From: Pseudoalteromonas umbrosa
GTDB taxonomy: Bacteria > Pseudomonadota > Gammaproteobacteria > Enterobacterales > Alteromonadaceae
Length of the DNA stretch: 64,000 nt
Direction: 5' to 3'
Assembly: GCF_030125375.1 (NCBI RefSeq)
Contig: NZ_JASJUU010000004.1
Location: forward strand, 186,001 to 250,000
Position numbers and translations under genes: made by a program. Within the stretch, counting starts at the first letter, position 1; every line of letters begins with the position of its first letter. The notes beneath the pieces were generated by a model, which searched no databases, was not told the DNA's origin, and worked only from the letters and a program-made list of their open reading frames with translations. Shown one piece after another: positions 25,424 through 35,100 of this stretch.

Positions 25424-26293
25424 ATGAATAAGTTGCGGCATATGTCTTTGTTTGCACAGATTGTTGAAAGGGGATCTATTACTGCCGCCGCCAATGCTCT
25501 TGGGTTATCTAAGTCTGTCTTAAGCCAGCATTTAAAAGAGTTGGAGCAATCACTTGGGGTAATGCTACTGCGACGCACAACGCGTAAGCAAAGTCTAACG
25601 GTTGCTGGGCAGGGGTTTTATGAGCAATGTAAGTTAATCAATCAAACAGCTCAGTTAGCTTGGTTAGAGACCGCACAATTTAACGATGTGCCCAAAGGAA
25701 AGGTCAAAATAACTGCACCGAACGTGTTAATGACGACCTTGGTCGCACCCGCACTGGCTGGGGTATGCATCGAGTATCCAGAGCTTGAACTTGAGCTGAT
25801 TGCTGATGATCAACAGCTTGACCTACATGCGCAAAATATCGATTTGGCAATTCGTGTCGGGAGATCGAAAAGCAGCGATGCGAAGCAGCGTTGGGTAGGG
25901 GAATTTAAAGATGTGTTGTGTGGCTCGTCAGCACTCTTAAAAACGCAGCCTCCAGAAGCGCTTCGTTATATTGCTAATATTTGGCAAGATCAGCACATAG
26001 AGCATGTTTTTACCTCCTCCACAGGGCAAGAAAAAGTATTTTCAACTCGCGCTAGCTGCCACGTAAACACGTTTGATACGTGCTTTGCCATGATAGCGCA
26101 AGGAGCGGGTATTGGCTTGGTGCCCGACTTTAAGTTGCCAGAGCTCGCTGCGCAAATATGTGAGGTTTTTCCTGAGCATAGCTTAAAGGCAAATCCGATA
26201 TTTGCACTGCACACATTTGATAAGCAAATACCAATGAGTATCAAAGTATGTTTGCAAGCGATTGAAAACAAACTAGGCCAGAGCATGGACTAG
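25424..26293 (+). CDS. LysR-family transcriptional regulator
   Basis: The ATG at 25424 behind GGGAGAA is preferred over the upstream TTG (25373). The 289-residue protein has the winged helix-turn-helix (MSLFAQIVERGSITAAANAL, GLSKSVLSQHLKELEQ, LLRRTTRKQSLTVAG) and a LysR substrate domain of the CrgA/DhmR-like group (ITAPNVLMTTLVAPALAGV, LDLAIRVG-like IDLAIRVGRS). It probably controls the divergent NTF2-like gene 100 bp away. The effector is unknown. Confidence 0.9.
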   Translation: MNKLRHMSLFAQIVERGSITAAANALGLSKSVLSQHLKELEQSLGVMLLRRTTRKQSLTVAGQGFYEQCKLINQTAQLAWLETAQFNDVPKGKVKITAPNVLMTTLVAPALAGVCIEYPELELELIADDQQLDLHAQNIDLAIRVGRSKSSDAKQRWVGEFKDVLCGSSALLKTQPPEALRYIANIWQDQHIEHVFTSSTGQEKVFSTRASCHVNTFDTCFAMIAQGAGIGLVPDFKLPELAAQICEVFPEHSLKANPIFALHTFDKQIPMSIKVCLQAIENKLGQSMD

Positions 26294-26328
26294 CTTGTTA
26301 TCTTGTTATCTTGTTATCTTGTTATCTT
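26294..26328. repeat. Octamer tandem repeat, four units
   Basis: CTTGTTAT is repeated four times without error, followed by a partial CTT. It lies exactly between the LysR stop and the amylase stop (convergent genes). Copy number may vary by slippage. Confidence 0.95.
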
Positions 26329-28442
26329 TAATCGGTGATATGTGATTGTGTGTTGCTATAAGCTTCAAAGTCTCGCTGTGGCACATAAACAGCATAACCT
26401 CGGCTGGGCGCCGTGAAATACCCTCTGCCATCGTCATAGATGGTCACTCTGTCATTCGTATCGAATGCATTCACGAGCGTTTGCCCCGCTAAATCACTAA
26501 ACCCGGTTGCATGGGTTGTCACCCATGCCCCTTTTCGTTCGGTGCCATGGTTGTTTAAAACAATAATGGCACCTTGCTTGCCTTGTTTGCCAAATCGCCT
26601 TGCAATATAAACATGTTGCACATCACCATAGGGTGCACCTTGCTCGGAAAGAACCACTAAGCCGCCATCCATATAGGTGTTACGAGCGAACATCAATTGC
26701 TTGATATCCTGTTGTAAACTCACAGGCGCGGTGGTTGTAAGGCTTGAGTCATGATAGTCATGCTGTTTTACCGCAAAATAATGGGAATAGAATACAGTGG
26801 GTTTTCCCTCATGACTTAAAATATAGGCATAGGCCAATTTATGATCTTTATGCACCCATTTGTCATGCTCTTTGCCTGTATCGTGGTTTTCAACAAAGGT
26901 GACCACTGATGTCCCCGCTAGATGATTACCGCGATTATTTCGTACAAGTCCGGCATGATTGAGCGCACGCATATCAAAACTTTGATCTTGATTGCTCATT
27001 TGCGTTAGCACTGATTTTAGAGGGAAATCAAACGCATCGATATCAGCGCCCGCGCTTTGTACTGACTCTATCCATGATTTAATGCTGCTATCGCCACCCC
27101 AATATTCAGCGACAACAAATGGCTGCTTGTCATGGTTTTTTGGCAAGCTATTGACCCATTTTGCTGCAAACTCTGGCTGAAATCCGCGTACAAAATCGAG
27201 CCGAAAACCATCAAATTTATGTTGTGTTTTAAGCCATTTCCCCCAATCAATTAACTTCTGCTGCACGCGTGGTGAAAAGGTATTAGTATCATTACCAAAA
27301 AACTTGGTGTTGGTGATGACTTCATCATTGCCCTGCTCTCCTAGCCAGTCATCGCCATCCACTGGGTGAAAGTCATCAAACTGCCAGCCATTATCGCTAC
27401 TGGGGTAATTACCGTCGGAATGTCTTGCTGGTGGTGTTATCCGAGTATTGGTATAAGCATATAAATGTGTATGCGTGATATTTTTGACAGTTTGATTGTG
27501 CGCGCTTTGCTGCCACACTTCGATTGGTAAAAAACCATTGTTTTGCGACGCATCAAACCAAGCTGTGGGACTATTTATGTCTCCTTGTTTAGCGCTAAGC
27601 TTGATAAACAAATCCGTTTTGTCTGGTACATCCAACCAGTACTCATCGACATCAGCTTGGTCAATAATGCGTCCTCGTAGCGTGGTATTTAAACCTGAAA
27701 AGGCGTTACTGCCGGGGCGGGTAGTTGCGTAATTACCATCATTTGGTTCTTGCTCTATGTAAATCGTAGTTGGCGTGACGGTATTTTTAGCCTCGGTGAT
27801 ACTCAGGTTATACCCTCTGGAGTTGATGTGTTGTGTCCATGGCATGGTAGAGCCATAGCCTTGAATCTTAATATAAATCCGTCCATGTACACCTTTGAGT
27901 TGCCAGCTAATTTCATTGCTAGGGTAGGCCACGTGCTGATGTTGGTGGGCTTTATTCATGGCATACGCTTTGACCGCAGGGTTAATTTCACTGTCTTGTT
28001 CATTACTGTAAATATGATTGAGTACCACATCTGCATAGACCTCGATCTGATGGTGTTGCATGGTATTGATCATGTTTGTCAGTTCACTTTGGCTGCCAAA
28101 ACGCGTTTCAATACTGCCTTTTTGCAAATAACGGCCTAGATCATAATGGTCGTATACACCATAACCCATATCGATGATCCCCCAATTACCTTTAGAAGGT
28201 GGCGGGATCCAAATACTGGAAAAACCGGCACGGGATAAGCTGGGCGCTTGCTCACTTAAATGATCCCACCAAATGCCATTTTTGTTTTTTTCATCTACTG
28301 GCACATCCCAATAAAAGCCTTGTAGCATCACATCATCGGTCGCCAAACATAACGTTGGCGTACAGCAGAGCAGCGCGCCGCAAAGCAGATAATGTGCAGC
28401 AGTTGGATAGTAAAAGGCTTGGAGTTGAATGTTTTTTATCAT
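26328..28442 (-). CDS. Secreted alpha-amylase (GH13) with a PPC-like domain inserted in the barrel
   Basis: The 704-residue protein hydrolyses alpha-1,4-glucans outside the cell. The signal peptide is YLLCGALLCCTPTLCLA. GH13 conserved regions are in order: region I DVVLNH (138-143), region II GFRLDFVRG with nucleophile Asp416, region III VAEYWGG with acid/base Glu446, and region IV FVENHDTG with Asp521. Between regions I and II there are about 150 extra residues (roughly 182-335), including IEQEPNDGNYATTRPGSN and GRIIDQADVDEYWLDVP, which look like a pre-peptidase C-terminal (PPC) beta-sandwich normally found at the ends of secreted proteases. The calcium-binding B domain therefore appears to be expanded. 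AAGGACATGCAAT precedes the ATG. Confidence 0.9.
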   Translation of the reverse strand: MIKNIQLQAFYYPTAAHYLLCGALLCCTPTLCLATDDVMLQGFYWDVPVDEKNKNGIWWDHLSEQAPSLSRAGFSSIWIPPPSKGNWGIIDMGYGVYDHYDLGRYLQKGSIETRFGSQSELTNMINTMQHHQIEVYADVVLNHIYSNEQDSEINPAVKAYAMNKAHQHQHVAYPSNEISWQLKGVHGRIYIKIQGYGSTMPWTQHINSRGYNLSITEAKNTVTPTTIYIEQEPNDGNYATTRPGSNAFSGLNTTLRGRIIDQADVDEYWLDVPDKTDLFIKLSAKQGDINSPTAWFDASQNNGFLPIEVWQQSAHNQTVKNITHTHLYAYTNTRITPPARHSDGNYPSSDNGWQFDDFHPVDGDDWLGEQGNDEVITNTKFFGNDTNTFSPRVQQKLIDWGKWLKTQHKFDGFRLDFVRGFQPEFAAKWVNSLPKNHDKQPFVVAEYWGGDSSIKSWIESVQSAGADIDAFDFPLKSVLTQMSNQDQSFDMRALNHAGLVRNNRGNHLAGTSVVTFVENHDTGKEHDKWVHKDHKLAYAYILSHEGKPTVFYSHYFAVKQHDYHDSSLTTTAPVSLQQDIKQLMFARNTYMDGGLVVLSEQGAPYGDVQHVYIARRFGKQGKQGAIIVLNNHGTERKGAWVTTHATGFSDLAGQTLVNAFDTNDRVTIYDDGRGYFTAPSRGYAVYVPQRDFEAYSNTQSHITD

Positions 28443-28652
28443 ATTGCATGTCCTTGCAGAGTTAATTTAGAGTGTTTTTTGTCCAGTTCAATTTTAACCT
28501 AGCATGTTTGGCGATGATCTGTGTTGAATACGTATGCAAAAGTCACATCGGTGGGCATAAAGTACAGTGCTTTAATCTGTTCGTATAAATTTGCTACGTT
28601 ATTTTTGATGTGTTATATCATATCTATATTGGCTAATTTTTAGGGACTGATA

Positions 28653-30383
28653 ATGAGAGCTTTGGCATTGTTTATTCTTTTTATGGGCGTTCAATTTTCA
28701 CCTTTAGCTGCCATAGATATTTTCATCCCGCTTCGTGATAACACCCAATTGGCGGCCACGCTATATGTGCCTGAGCAAGGGAAAAATCAATTTAAGAAGT
28801 TTCCTATCATTGTGCAATTTACCCCTTATGGGCGGGCCGAAGCTAAGTCGAGAGGTAAATACTTTAGTCAACATGGCTATATATTTGTTGCGGTAGATAG
28901 CAGAGGCTTGGGCGATTCTACTGGACAATTTGTGCCTTTTACTGATGAGGGGAAAGATGGTTATGATGTCATTGAGTACTTGGCTCAGTACCCACTAAGT
29001 AATGGTAAAGTTGGGACTTTAGGTGGCTCATATCGAGGTTTTGCGCAGTGGGCGATTCAGAAATATCGACCGCCTTCGCTACAGTCAATGGTTGCCATTG
29101 CATCTGTGTATCCTGGCTATGACTTTCCCATGAGAAACAATATCTTTTCTGATTACGCCATATCCTGGTTGGACTTTGTGTTATCCAAGGATGAGAGTAA
29201 GCGCTATGGCTCAGGAGATGGTTGGAGCAATGCATATTTACAGCAAAAAAATAACGGCACAGCATTTAAAGATTTAGATAAATATAACAACCATTTATCC
29301 AAGGTTTATCAAGCTTGGCTAGCGCGCCCAAATTACGAGAAATATTGGCAAAATATGGTGCCAGAGCGGAGTGATTATACTGAAATATCAACGCCGATTC
29401 TGTCGATAACAGGCCATTATGATGGCGATCAGCGAGGTACTTTAAAGTATTACAAAAACCATCATCAATGGGCAAAGCAACAAGCGTTTGAGCAACATTA
29501 TTTAATCATGGGACCTTGGGATCATAGTGGCACGAGAGTGCCTAAAATACAGGTACATCAGGCGCAGTTTATGCCCCAATCTATACTTGATATGCCAAAG
29601 GTTTATTTAGATTGGTTTAATTGGACATTGAAAGGGAAAAACAAGCCTGATTACTTAAACTTACCGGTGATCCAGTACATACAAAGTAAAGGACAGTGGC
29701 TTGGCCAGAATAGCCTGCGATCCGGCTCCAATTTAGAACATGTTTCTTTACAAAGCATGCTAACAAATCAGGGGGAACACAGCGTTAGTCCAGTGCCATA
29801 CAGCAGTTATGACTATGATCCAAAAAAAGAGATTACTTTGCCTGAGGCATTTGATATGACTGGTTCGGTGGATTTACCGAGCGATCAAAGCAGCTATGTG
29901 GCGTTTGAAACCTCGGCACTGGATCAAAAGAAAGTACTTTTTGGTCAATTTGAGGCAGATATTTGGCTTAGCATGAATGTTTCCGATACCGATGTTTATC
30001 TAGAGGTTTTTGAAGCCTGCCCTGATAGCGCAATGCGTTTATTGAGCCAAGCGCAGCGACGCATTAAGTATAGAGATTCGCTATCCTCACCTGTTTCAAC
30101 ACCCATCAATGTACCTTTCTCTGTCACATTTGATGATTTTGATTGGGTCGCAAGAGAGATTAATCAGGGATGTAAATTGCGGTTTCTCGTTCGCTCGTCA
30201 AAATGGCATCAACAAAAGCACTTTAATAGTGCTTTACCCGTCGCTTTTCACACCATGGCAAATGCGCAAGAAGCTGAGATACGCATATTACATAGCGATG
30301 ACTATCCTAGCCATATTCAGATCCCGTGGTTAGACCCAAGCGCCGATGTGGTAAAGCCTTTAAACTTGCCACTTAGCCAATAA
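28653..30383 (+). CDS. CocE/NonD-family secreted hydrolase (S15-type)
   Basis: The 576-residue protein starts with a signal peptide (LALFILFMGVQFSPLAA). The alpha/beta-hydrolase domain carries PYGR near the oxyanion hole, VDSRGLGDSTG, the nucleophile Ser126 in LGGSYRGFAQW, an acid in TGHYDGDQRG and His in MGPWDHSGT. The C-terminal third (about 400-570) is the jelly-roll typical of X-prolyl dipeptidyl aminopeptidase S15, cocaine esterase and glutaryl acylases. Substrate is unknown; ester or N-acyl hydrolysis in the periplasm is likely. AGGGA precedes the ATG. It is divergent from the amylase and nearly touches the convergent two-component gene (4-bp gap). Confidence 0.88.
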   Translation: MRALALFILFMGVQFSPLAAIDIFIPLRDNTQLAATLYVPEQGKNQFKKFPIIVQFTPYGRAEAKSRGKYFSQHGYIFVAVDSRGLGDSTGQFVPFTDEGKDGYDVIEYLAQYPLSNGKVGTLGGSYRGFAQWAIQKYRPPSLQSMVAIASVYPGYDFPMRNNIFSDYAISWLDFVLSKDESKRYGSGDGWSNAYLQQKNNGTAFKDLDKYNNHLSKVYQAWLARPNYEKYWQNMVPERSDYTEISTPILSITGHYDGDQRGTLKYYKNHHQWAKQQAFEQHYLIMGPWDHSGTRVPKIQVHQAQFMPQSILDMPKVYLDWFNWTLKGKNKPDYLNLPVIQYIQSKGQWLGQNSLRSGSNLEHVSLQSMLTNQGEHSVSPVPYSSYDYDPKKEITLPEAFDMTGSVDLPSDQSSYVAFETSALDQKKVLFGQFEADIWLSMNVSDTDVYLEVFEACPDSAMRLLSQAQRRIKYRDSLSSPVSTPINVPFSVTFDDFDWVAREINQGCKLRFLVRSSKWHQQKHFNSALPVAFHTMANAQEAEIRILHSDDYPSHIQIPWLDPSADVVKPLNLPLSQ

Positions 30384-30387
30384 ATGA

Positions 30388-31908
30388 TTACGCCATGGGG
30401 ATACTGACAAAGACAGAGGTACCTGATTGCTCATCGCTTCGATACTCGATATAGCCTTTTTGCTGCTCAATGAGCAGCTTGGCGGTGTATGTACCTAGGC
30501 CTGAACGAGTCCCTTTACCATGAGATACAAATTTTTCTAAAAAGTTTTGCCGGATTGGTTGAGCAATTGCGTCGGAGTTGTGTATTTCTATAGTATGAAA
30601 TTGATTGTCACTTTGTGCACTGACTGTGACTGCTTTGTCGTTTGATGAGGCTTCGAGTGCATTTTGCAGCAGGTGGGTAAATACAGCGAACAACAATGAT
30701 TGCTCCGCTTTTACTTGCAAGCCATCAGGGACGGTATTGGCTATTTTTATTTGCTGCTTGGAGATAATGTGACTTAATCCCAATATCACTTTATCGATTA
30801 TGTTATGGACTGACAGTGACGATGGATTGTACGGGTATTCATTGCGCTCAATCTTTTGCAGCGCTTGCATATTATCTAGGTGTGACTGCAATTGCTGGCA
30901 GTTTTGCTGGATAAAATCTAAATATTGTTGTGCTTTTTGCGGGTCATTTAAATGGGTTGATAGCGCGTTGCTGGCGGTTTGGATTTCTTTAATGGGGTTA
31001 ACGACTTCTTGCTGGTTTACCGTATCAAATTGATCCCTCAGTTTTGCATTTTCCATCATGGTATCAATTTGTGCTCGCATGAGGCGGTTAGAGTCGATGG
31101 CACGGCAGTGGGCTTTTACTCGTGATCGCACAATAGAGGGGTTGGCAGGTTTGGTAATGTAATCAACAGCCCCTAATTCTAACCCTTTGACGATGTGCTC
31201 TGTTTGCTCTAATGCAGATAAAAATATCACCGTAATATGTTGCGTATTGGGATCGGCTTTAAGGCGTTTGCACACTTCAATGCCATCCATATCTGGCATC
31301 ATAATATCCAGCAGTACCAAATCAGGCTGCGGTTCCATTGCGCATATTTGAAGTGCTTTTTTACCGTTCAGTGCCGCTTTTACTTTGTAATCTTTACGCA
31401 AAATATCACTGATCACTTTGATGTTATCAGCGACATCATCAACCACCAATACTTGTGTAATATGTTCTTTTTGTTCTTTTTGTTCCGCTGCCTCGGCTTT
31501 CATTGGGCGGACTGGCTTACTCAATGCTCGTTGTAAACGTGATAGTAAAATTTGACTTGAGAAGGGTTTGACTATGTACTCGGATACGCCGCATTGAATC
31601 GCTTGCATTACATTGCCTTGATCTATGGTGGCAGACGTCATAACGAATGGGATTTGAGCTGTGCGTGGGTTACTACGTACATATTGCAATAATGTAATGC
31701 CATCGAGCTTTGGCAGTTTCCACTCTGAGATAATTAATTGTATGTCGTTGTAATTGAGCTTTTCTCTCGCATCTACGCCGTTAGAGCTTTGCACAACGGT
31801 GACGCTTGGCGCCAGTTTTTTTGCCGTACTGGCTATCATGGAACGGATGGTTTCATGAGGTTCCACAATTAACACAGTCAGTGGTTGAGGGTTATCACTC
31901 CAAGTCAT
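30388..31908 (-). CDS. Dual-receiver protein with degenerate kinase core (pseudokinase-like)
   Basis: The 506-residue cytoplasmic protein has receiver 1 (about 10-130), receiver 2 (about 150-270), a helical dimerisation segment and an ATPase domain (about 370-506). Receiver 2 is intact (LVVDDVADN, LVLLDIMMPDMDG, YITKPA). Receiver 1 is not: the acidic pocket reads VEPHE, and the phospho-acceptor position is Glu62 (IISEWKLPKLDG), although Lys114 is kept. In the dimerisation helix the usual SHExxNP pattern reads NQQEVVNPI, with Gln300 where the phospho-histidine should be. The ATPase keeps its N-box (HLLQNALEAS) and glycine box (GKGTRSGLGTYTAKLL). It is divergent from the giant hybrid kinase, so receiver 2 may be the endpoint of that phosphorelay. 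Confidence 0.85.
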   Translation of the reverse strand: MTWSDNPQPLTVLIVEPHETIRSMIASTAKKLAPSVTVVQSSNGVDAREKLNYNDIQLIISEWKLPKLDGITLLQYVRSNPRTAQIPFVMTSATIDQGNVMQAIQCGVSEYIVKPFSSQILLSRLQRALSKPVRPMKAEAAEQKEQKEHITQVLVVDDVADNIKVISDILRKDYKVKAALNGKKALQICAMEPQPDLVLLDIMMPDMDGIEVCKRLKADPNTQHITVIFLSALEQTEHIVKGLELGAVDYITKPANPSIVRSRVKAHCRAIDSNRLMRAQIDTMMENAKLRDQFDTVNQQEVVNPIKEIQTASNALSTHLNDPQKAQQYLDFIQQNCQQLQSHLDNMQALQKIERNEYPYNPSSLSVHNIIDKVILGLSHIISKQQIKIANTVPDGLQVKAEQSLLFAVFTHLLQNALEASSNDKAVTVSAQSDNQFHTIEIHNSDAIAQPIRQNFLEKFVSHGKGTRSGLGTYTAKLLIEQQKGYIEYRSDEQSGTSVFVSIPMA

Positions 31909-32152
31909 TGAGTTCTCCGCGTCAAATTTGCTTAATGAGAATTACTGGCTAATTGACTGTCCTTAGCACGCGACCGCATAACTGAGTGATTGATAGACAA
32001 AAATTAACTTCTTCTTATTTTGCACATGTTATCGAAAAGTGTCTAATAATTATGCATACACTTACCCAATTTGAAAAGTACGCACTATGCTAATTGAGCG
32101 TGGTGAAATCTTAAGGTTTAGTGTGTCATTCAAATGATTCAAGGAGTCAGAT

Positions 32153-35100
32153 ATGCGCCTTTGGCGGCTGTGTTTTGTTTTGCTAGTTTTATGTGTGTTT
32201 GCAGGAAGTGCCAGAGGCACCACTGAGGTTAAAGTAGAAGCTATCTCCGCTTATAATGGGTTGGCTAACCCGCAGATTTATGCGGTATCAAAAGATCCCC
32301 AAGGGTTTATGTGGTTTGGTAGTGCAGATGGAGTAAAGCGCTATGATGGCTATCAGTTTGTCAGTTTTAACCATAATCCGAATGACGAAAATTCACTCTC
32401 TGCAAACAGTGTTGGGGCGCTACTGTTTGACAAACAAGGGCAGCTTTGGGCGGGCACTTGGGGCGGCGGATTAAATTTATTTAATCGAGATAAGCAGCAA
32501 TTTACCCATTTTAAACATGATGAAGCAAACCCAAATTCACTAGGCGCAAATAAAGTACAAACGCTATTTGAAAGCCGAGACGGCACCTTGTGGGTGGGCA
32601 CAAATGGCGGCGGCCTTAACCGTTTAAAAAAGGATCAGCAGAGCTTTGAACGCTTTGTGATGCAGCAAGACAATCCATATAGTTTGGGCAGTGATCGGGT
32701 TTGGAGTATCAGTGAAGGCAATAAAGGTGGTATTTGGGTAGGAACCTCTAATGGTTTGTACCGATTAGACCGAGATACTGGTCAATTTCAGGGTTTTGGC
32801 GTGGCACCAAATTCGTTAGATCATGCTGAGGTGCGTCAGGTTTCTGTTGATAACCTAGGTAGAGTATGGGTAGCGACACGCACCAGTTTTGGCTTGTTCA
32901 ACCCAGAAACCGCCGAGTATCGAATTTATAATATTCCATCAGGTGCATTGCCAAGCGTGACGCGCTTACATCATTTTAATGAAGATATATTATTGGCGAC
33001 TTTTGCCGGAGTTTATCGTTTTTCGCCCCGAGAAAATCAATTTGTGCCTGTGATTGAAAACGGCGAACTCACCTTATTACAAAATCGCGATGTGAGACAA
33101 ATCTTGATTGATGACAGTGGCTTATTATGGGCAGCTACGCGCTACTCCGGTGTGCAAAAAGTATTTCCAAATCCTCCTGCGTTTATTTCGTGGCAAAACT
33201 TTTTAAGTGAGCAATTACTCTCTGGGCTATTCAATCAAGTTCTGACTATAGAGCAGGCCAAAGCGGGCGGCGTATGGCTTGGCACTGGCCGAGGCTTAGT
33301 ACATTTTGATGGTCAGTCTCAGTTCACACCATTTGCAGATGAAAAAACATTACGAGGAAATTATCGATTGCGTGTACACAGCATGGCTCGAGATCTAAAT
33401 GGACAGCTGTTTGCTGCGACAAGCTTTGGTGTGTATCGCGTCGATGAAGATAATAAATCTTTAAGCATAGTTCCCCTGTCATGGCTAGAGGATTCTCGCC
33501 GCTCTGTAGAGCATATTAGTTTTGATAAGCAGGGCAGTATGTGGTTAGTTCTATCTGGACGAAGTGGCTTAACAAAGCTGGATGCGGGCAATAACGCAAT
33601 CGTACATTTTCTCGAAGGGCAAGATCTAGAGTTTACATTTCATGACAGTGAAGGGTATGTATGGGCGGGTAGCGATGGAGAGGGGGTATTTAGAATAAAC
33701 CCTATTACTTCTAACTTCGAGCAGTATACGGCCCATGGCGAACAAGTGGGGCCAAATGGAAATTATGTCAGTCACGTTATGCAGCAAGGCGACTATATTT
33801 GGCTAGCGACTAATTTAGGGATCACTCGCTTTGATATTGCGACCAAGCAATTTAAACAGTACGACAACACCGCCTCTCAGGTAAATTTTGCCGTGCAATC
33901 GATAGCCCAAGATAAAGAGGGGTTTTTATGGTTTGCCAGTGCCAGTGGCGTATTTAAGTTTGACCCTGTTTATGGCATTTTTCATCAATTTACCACCAAT
34001 GATGGTTTGATCAACCATCATTTTTTAGCGCGCTCTTTTATTGTCTCTGACGAGCAAATTTTGTTTGGTAGCATTGATGGTATCACGGGGTTTAACCCAA
34101 AAGACGTGAAAGTTAATACTAGTGCGCCTCCTGTTGCATTTACACAGGCTTTTGTCGATGGTAATCCCATCGAAATCGACAGTGGTGAAATTCGTTTAGG
34201 TCATCAAGATAAAAATTTATCAATTCATTTTGCTGCACTGGATTTTCAAGCGACAGATGATAACCGCTATCGTACTTGGCTGGTTGGATATTCTGATCAA
34301 TGGAGTGATATCACACCAGATCACATTGTTAACTACCGAGAGCTCCCGCCAGGAGAATATCGTTTTAGGGTGCAGGGGAGTAATAATCATGGTGTTTGGA
34401 ATCAAGTTGGGATTGAGCTTAAGGTGATAAGTGTGCCTGCATGGTATCAAACTCTGTGGTTTCAAATTTCCATGCCGGTCATTGTCGTGATTGCTTTGCT
34501 GCTTGGGTTTTGGCTGAGGGTTAGGCAATTGCGTGAAAATAGCATTGAGTTAGAGCGGAAAATTGCTAAGCGTACACGCGACATTGTGGTTCTTGGTGAA
34601 GTAGGAAAAGAGGTTGCCGCTACCTACGATATGCATGTGATTAGTGAAACCATTTACACGCATCTAAGCGATATCCTACATTGTGAATTTTTTGCCGTTG
34701 GTGTGTTTTATTCTGAGAAAAACTACATAGATTACATTTACGCTATGCAACAAGGTGAGCTCTATGAGGCACTGGAAAGCCATACTAAGGTGGTGAGTAG
34801 TGCTGATGTTTATTGTGTATCTAGTGGCCAAGAGTTTTATGCTGCAAGCGATGAGAGCTGGCAAAAAGTGGGGCTCAAAGCGTGTAATAACCTCTATGGT
34901 GAGCAGACCAAATCTGTATTTTGTGCGCCACTGATTGTCGATGGCAAAGTGATTGGAGTATTTACAGTACAGTCAAACAAACCTCGAGCATATAAAGAAG
35001 TGCATTTAAATGTTTTGCGCTCTGTTGCCAATCATATCGCGGTGGCACTTGCCAATTCATTATCCTACAGCGAACTCAAAGAAGCGGAGCAGCGGTTAGA

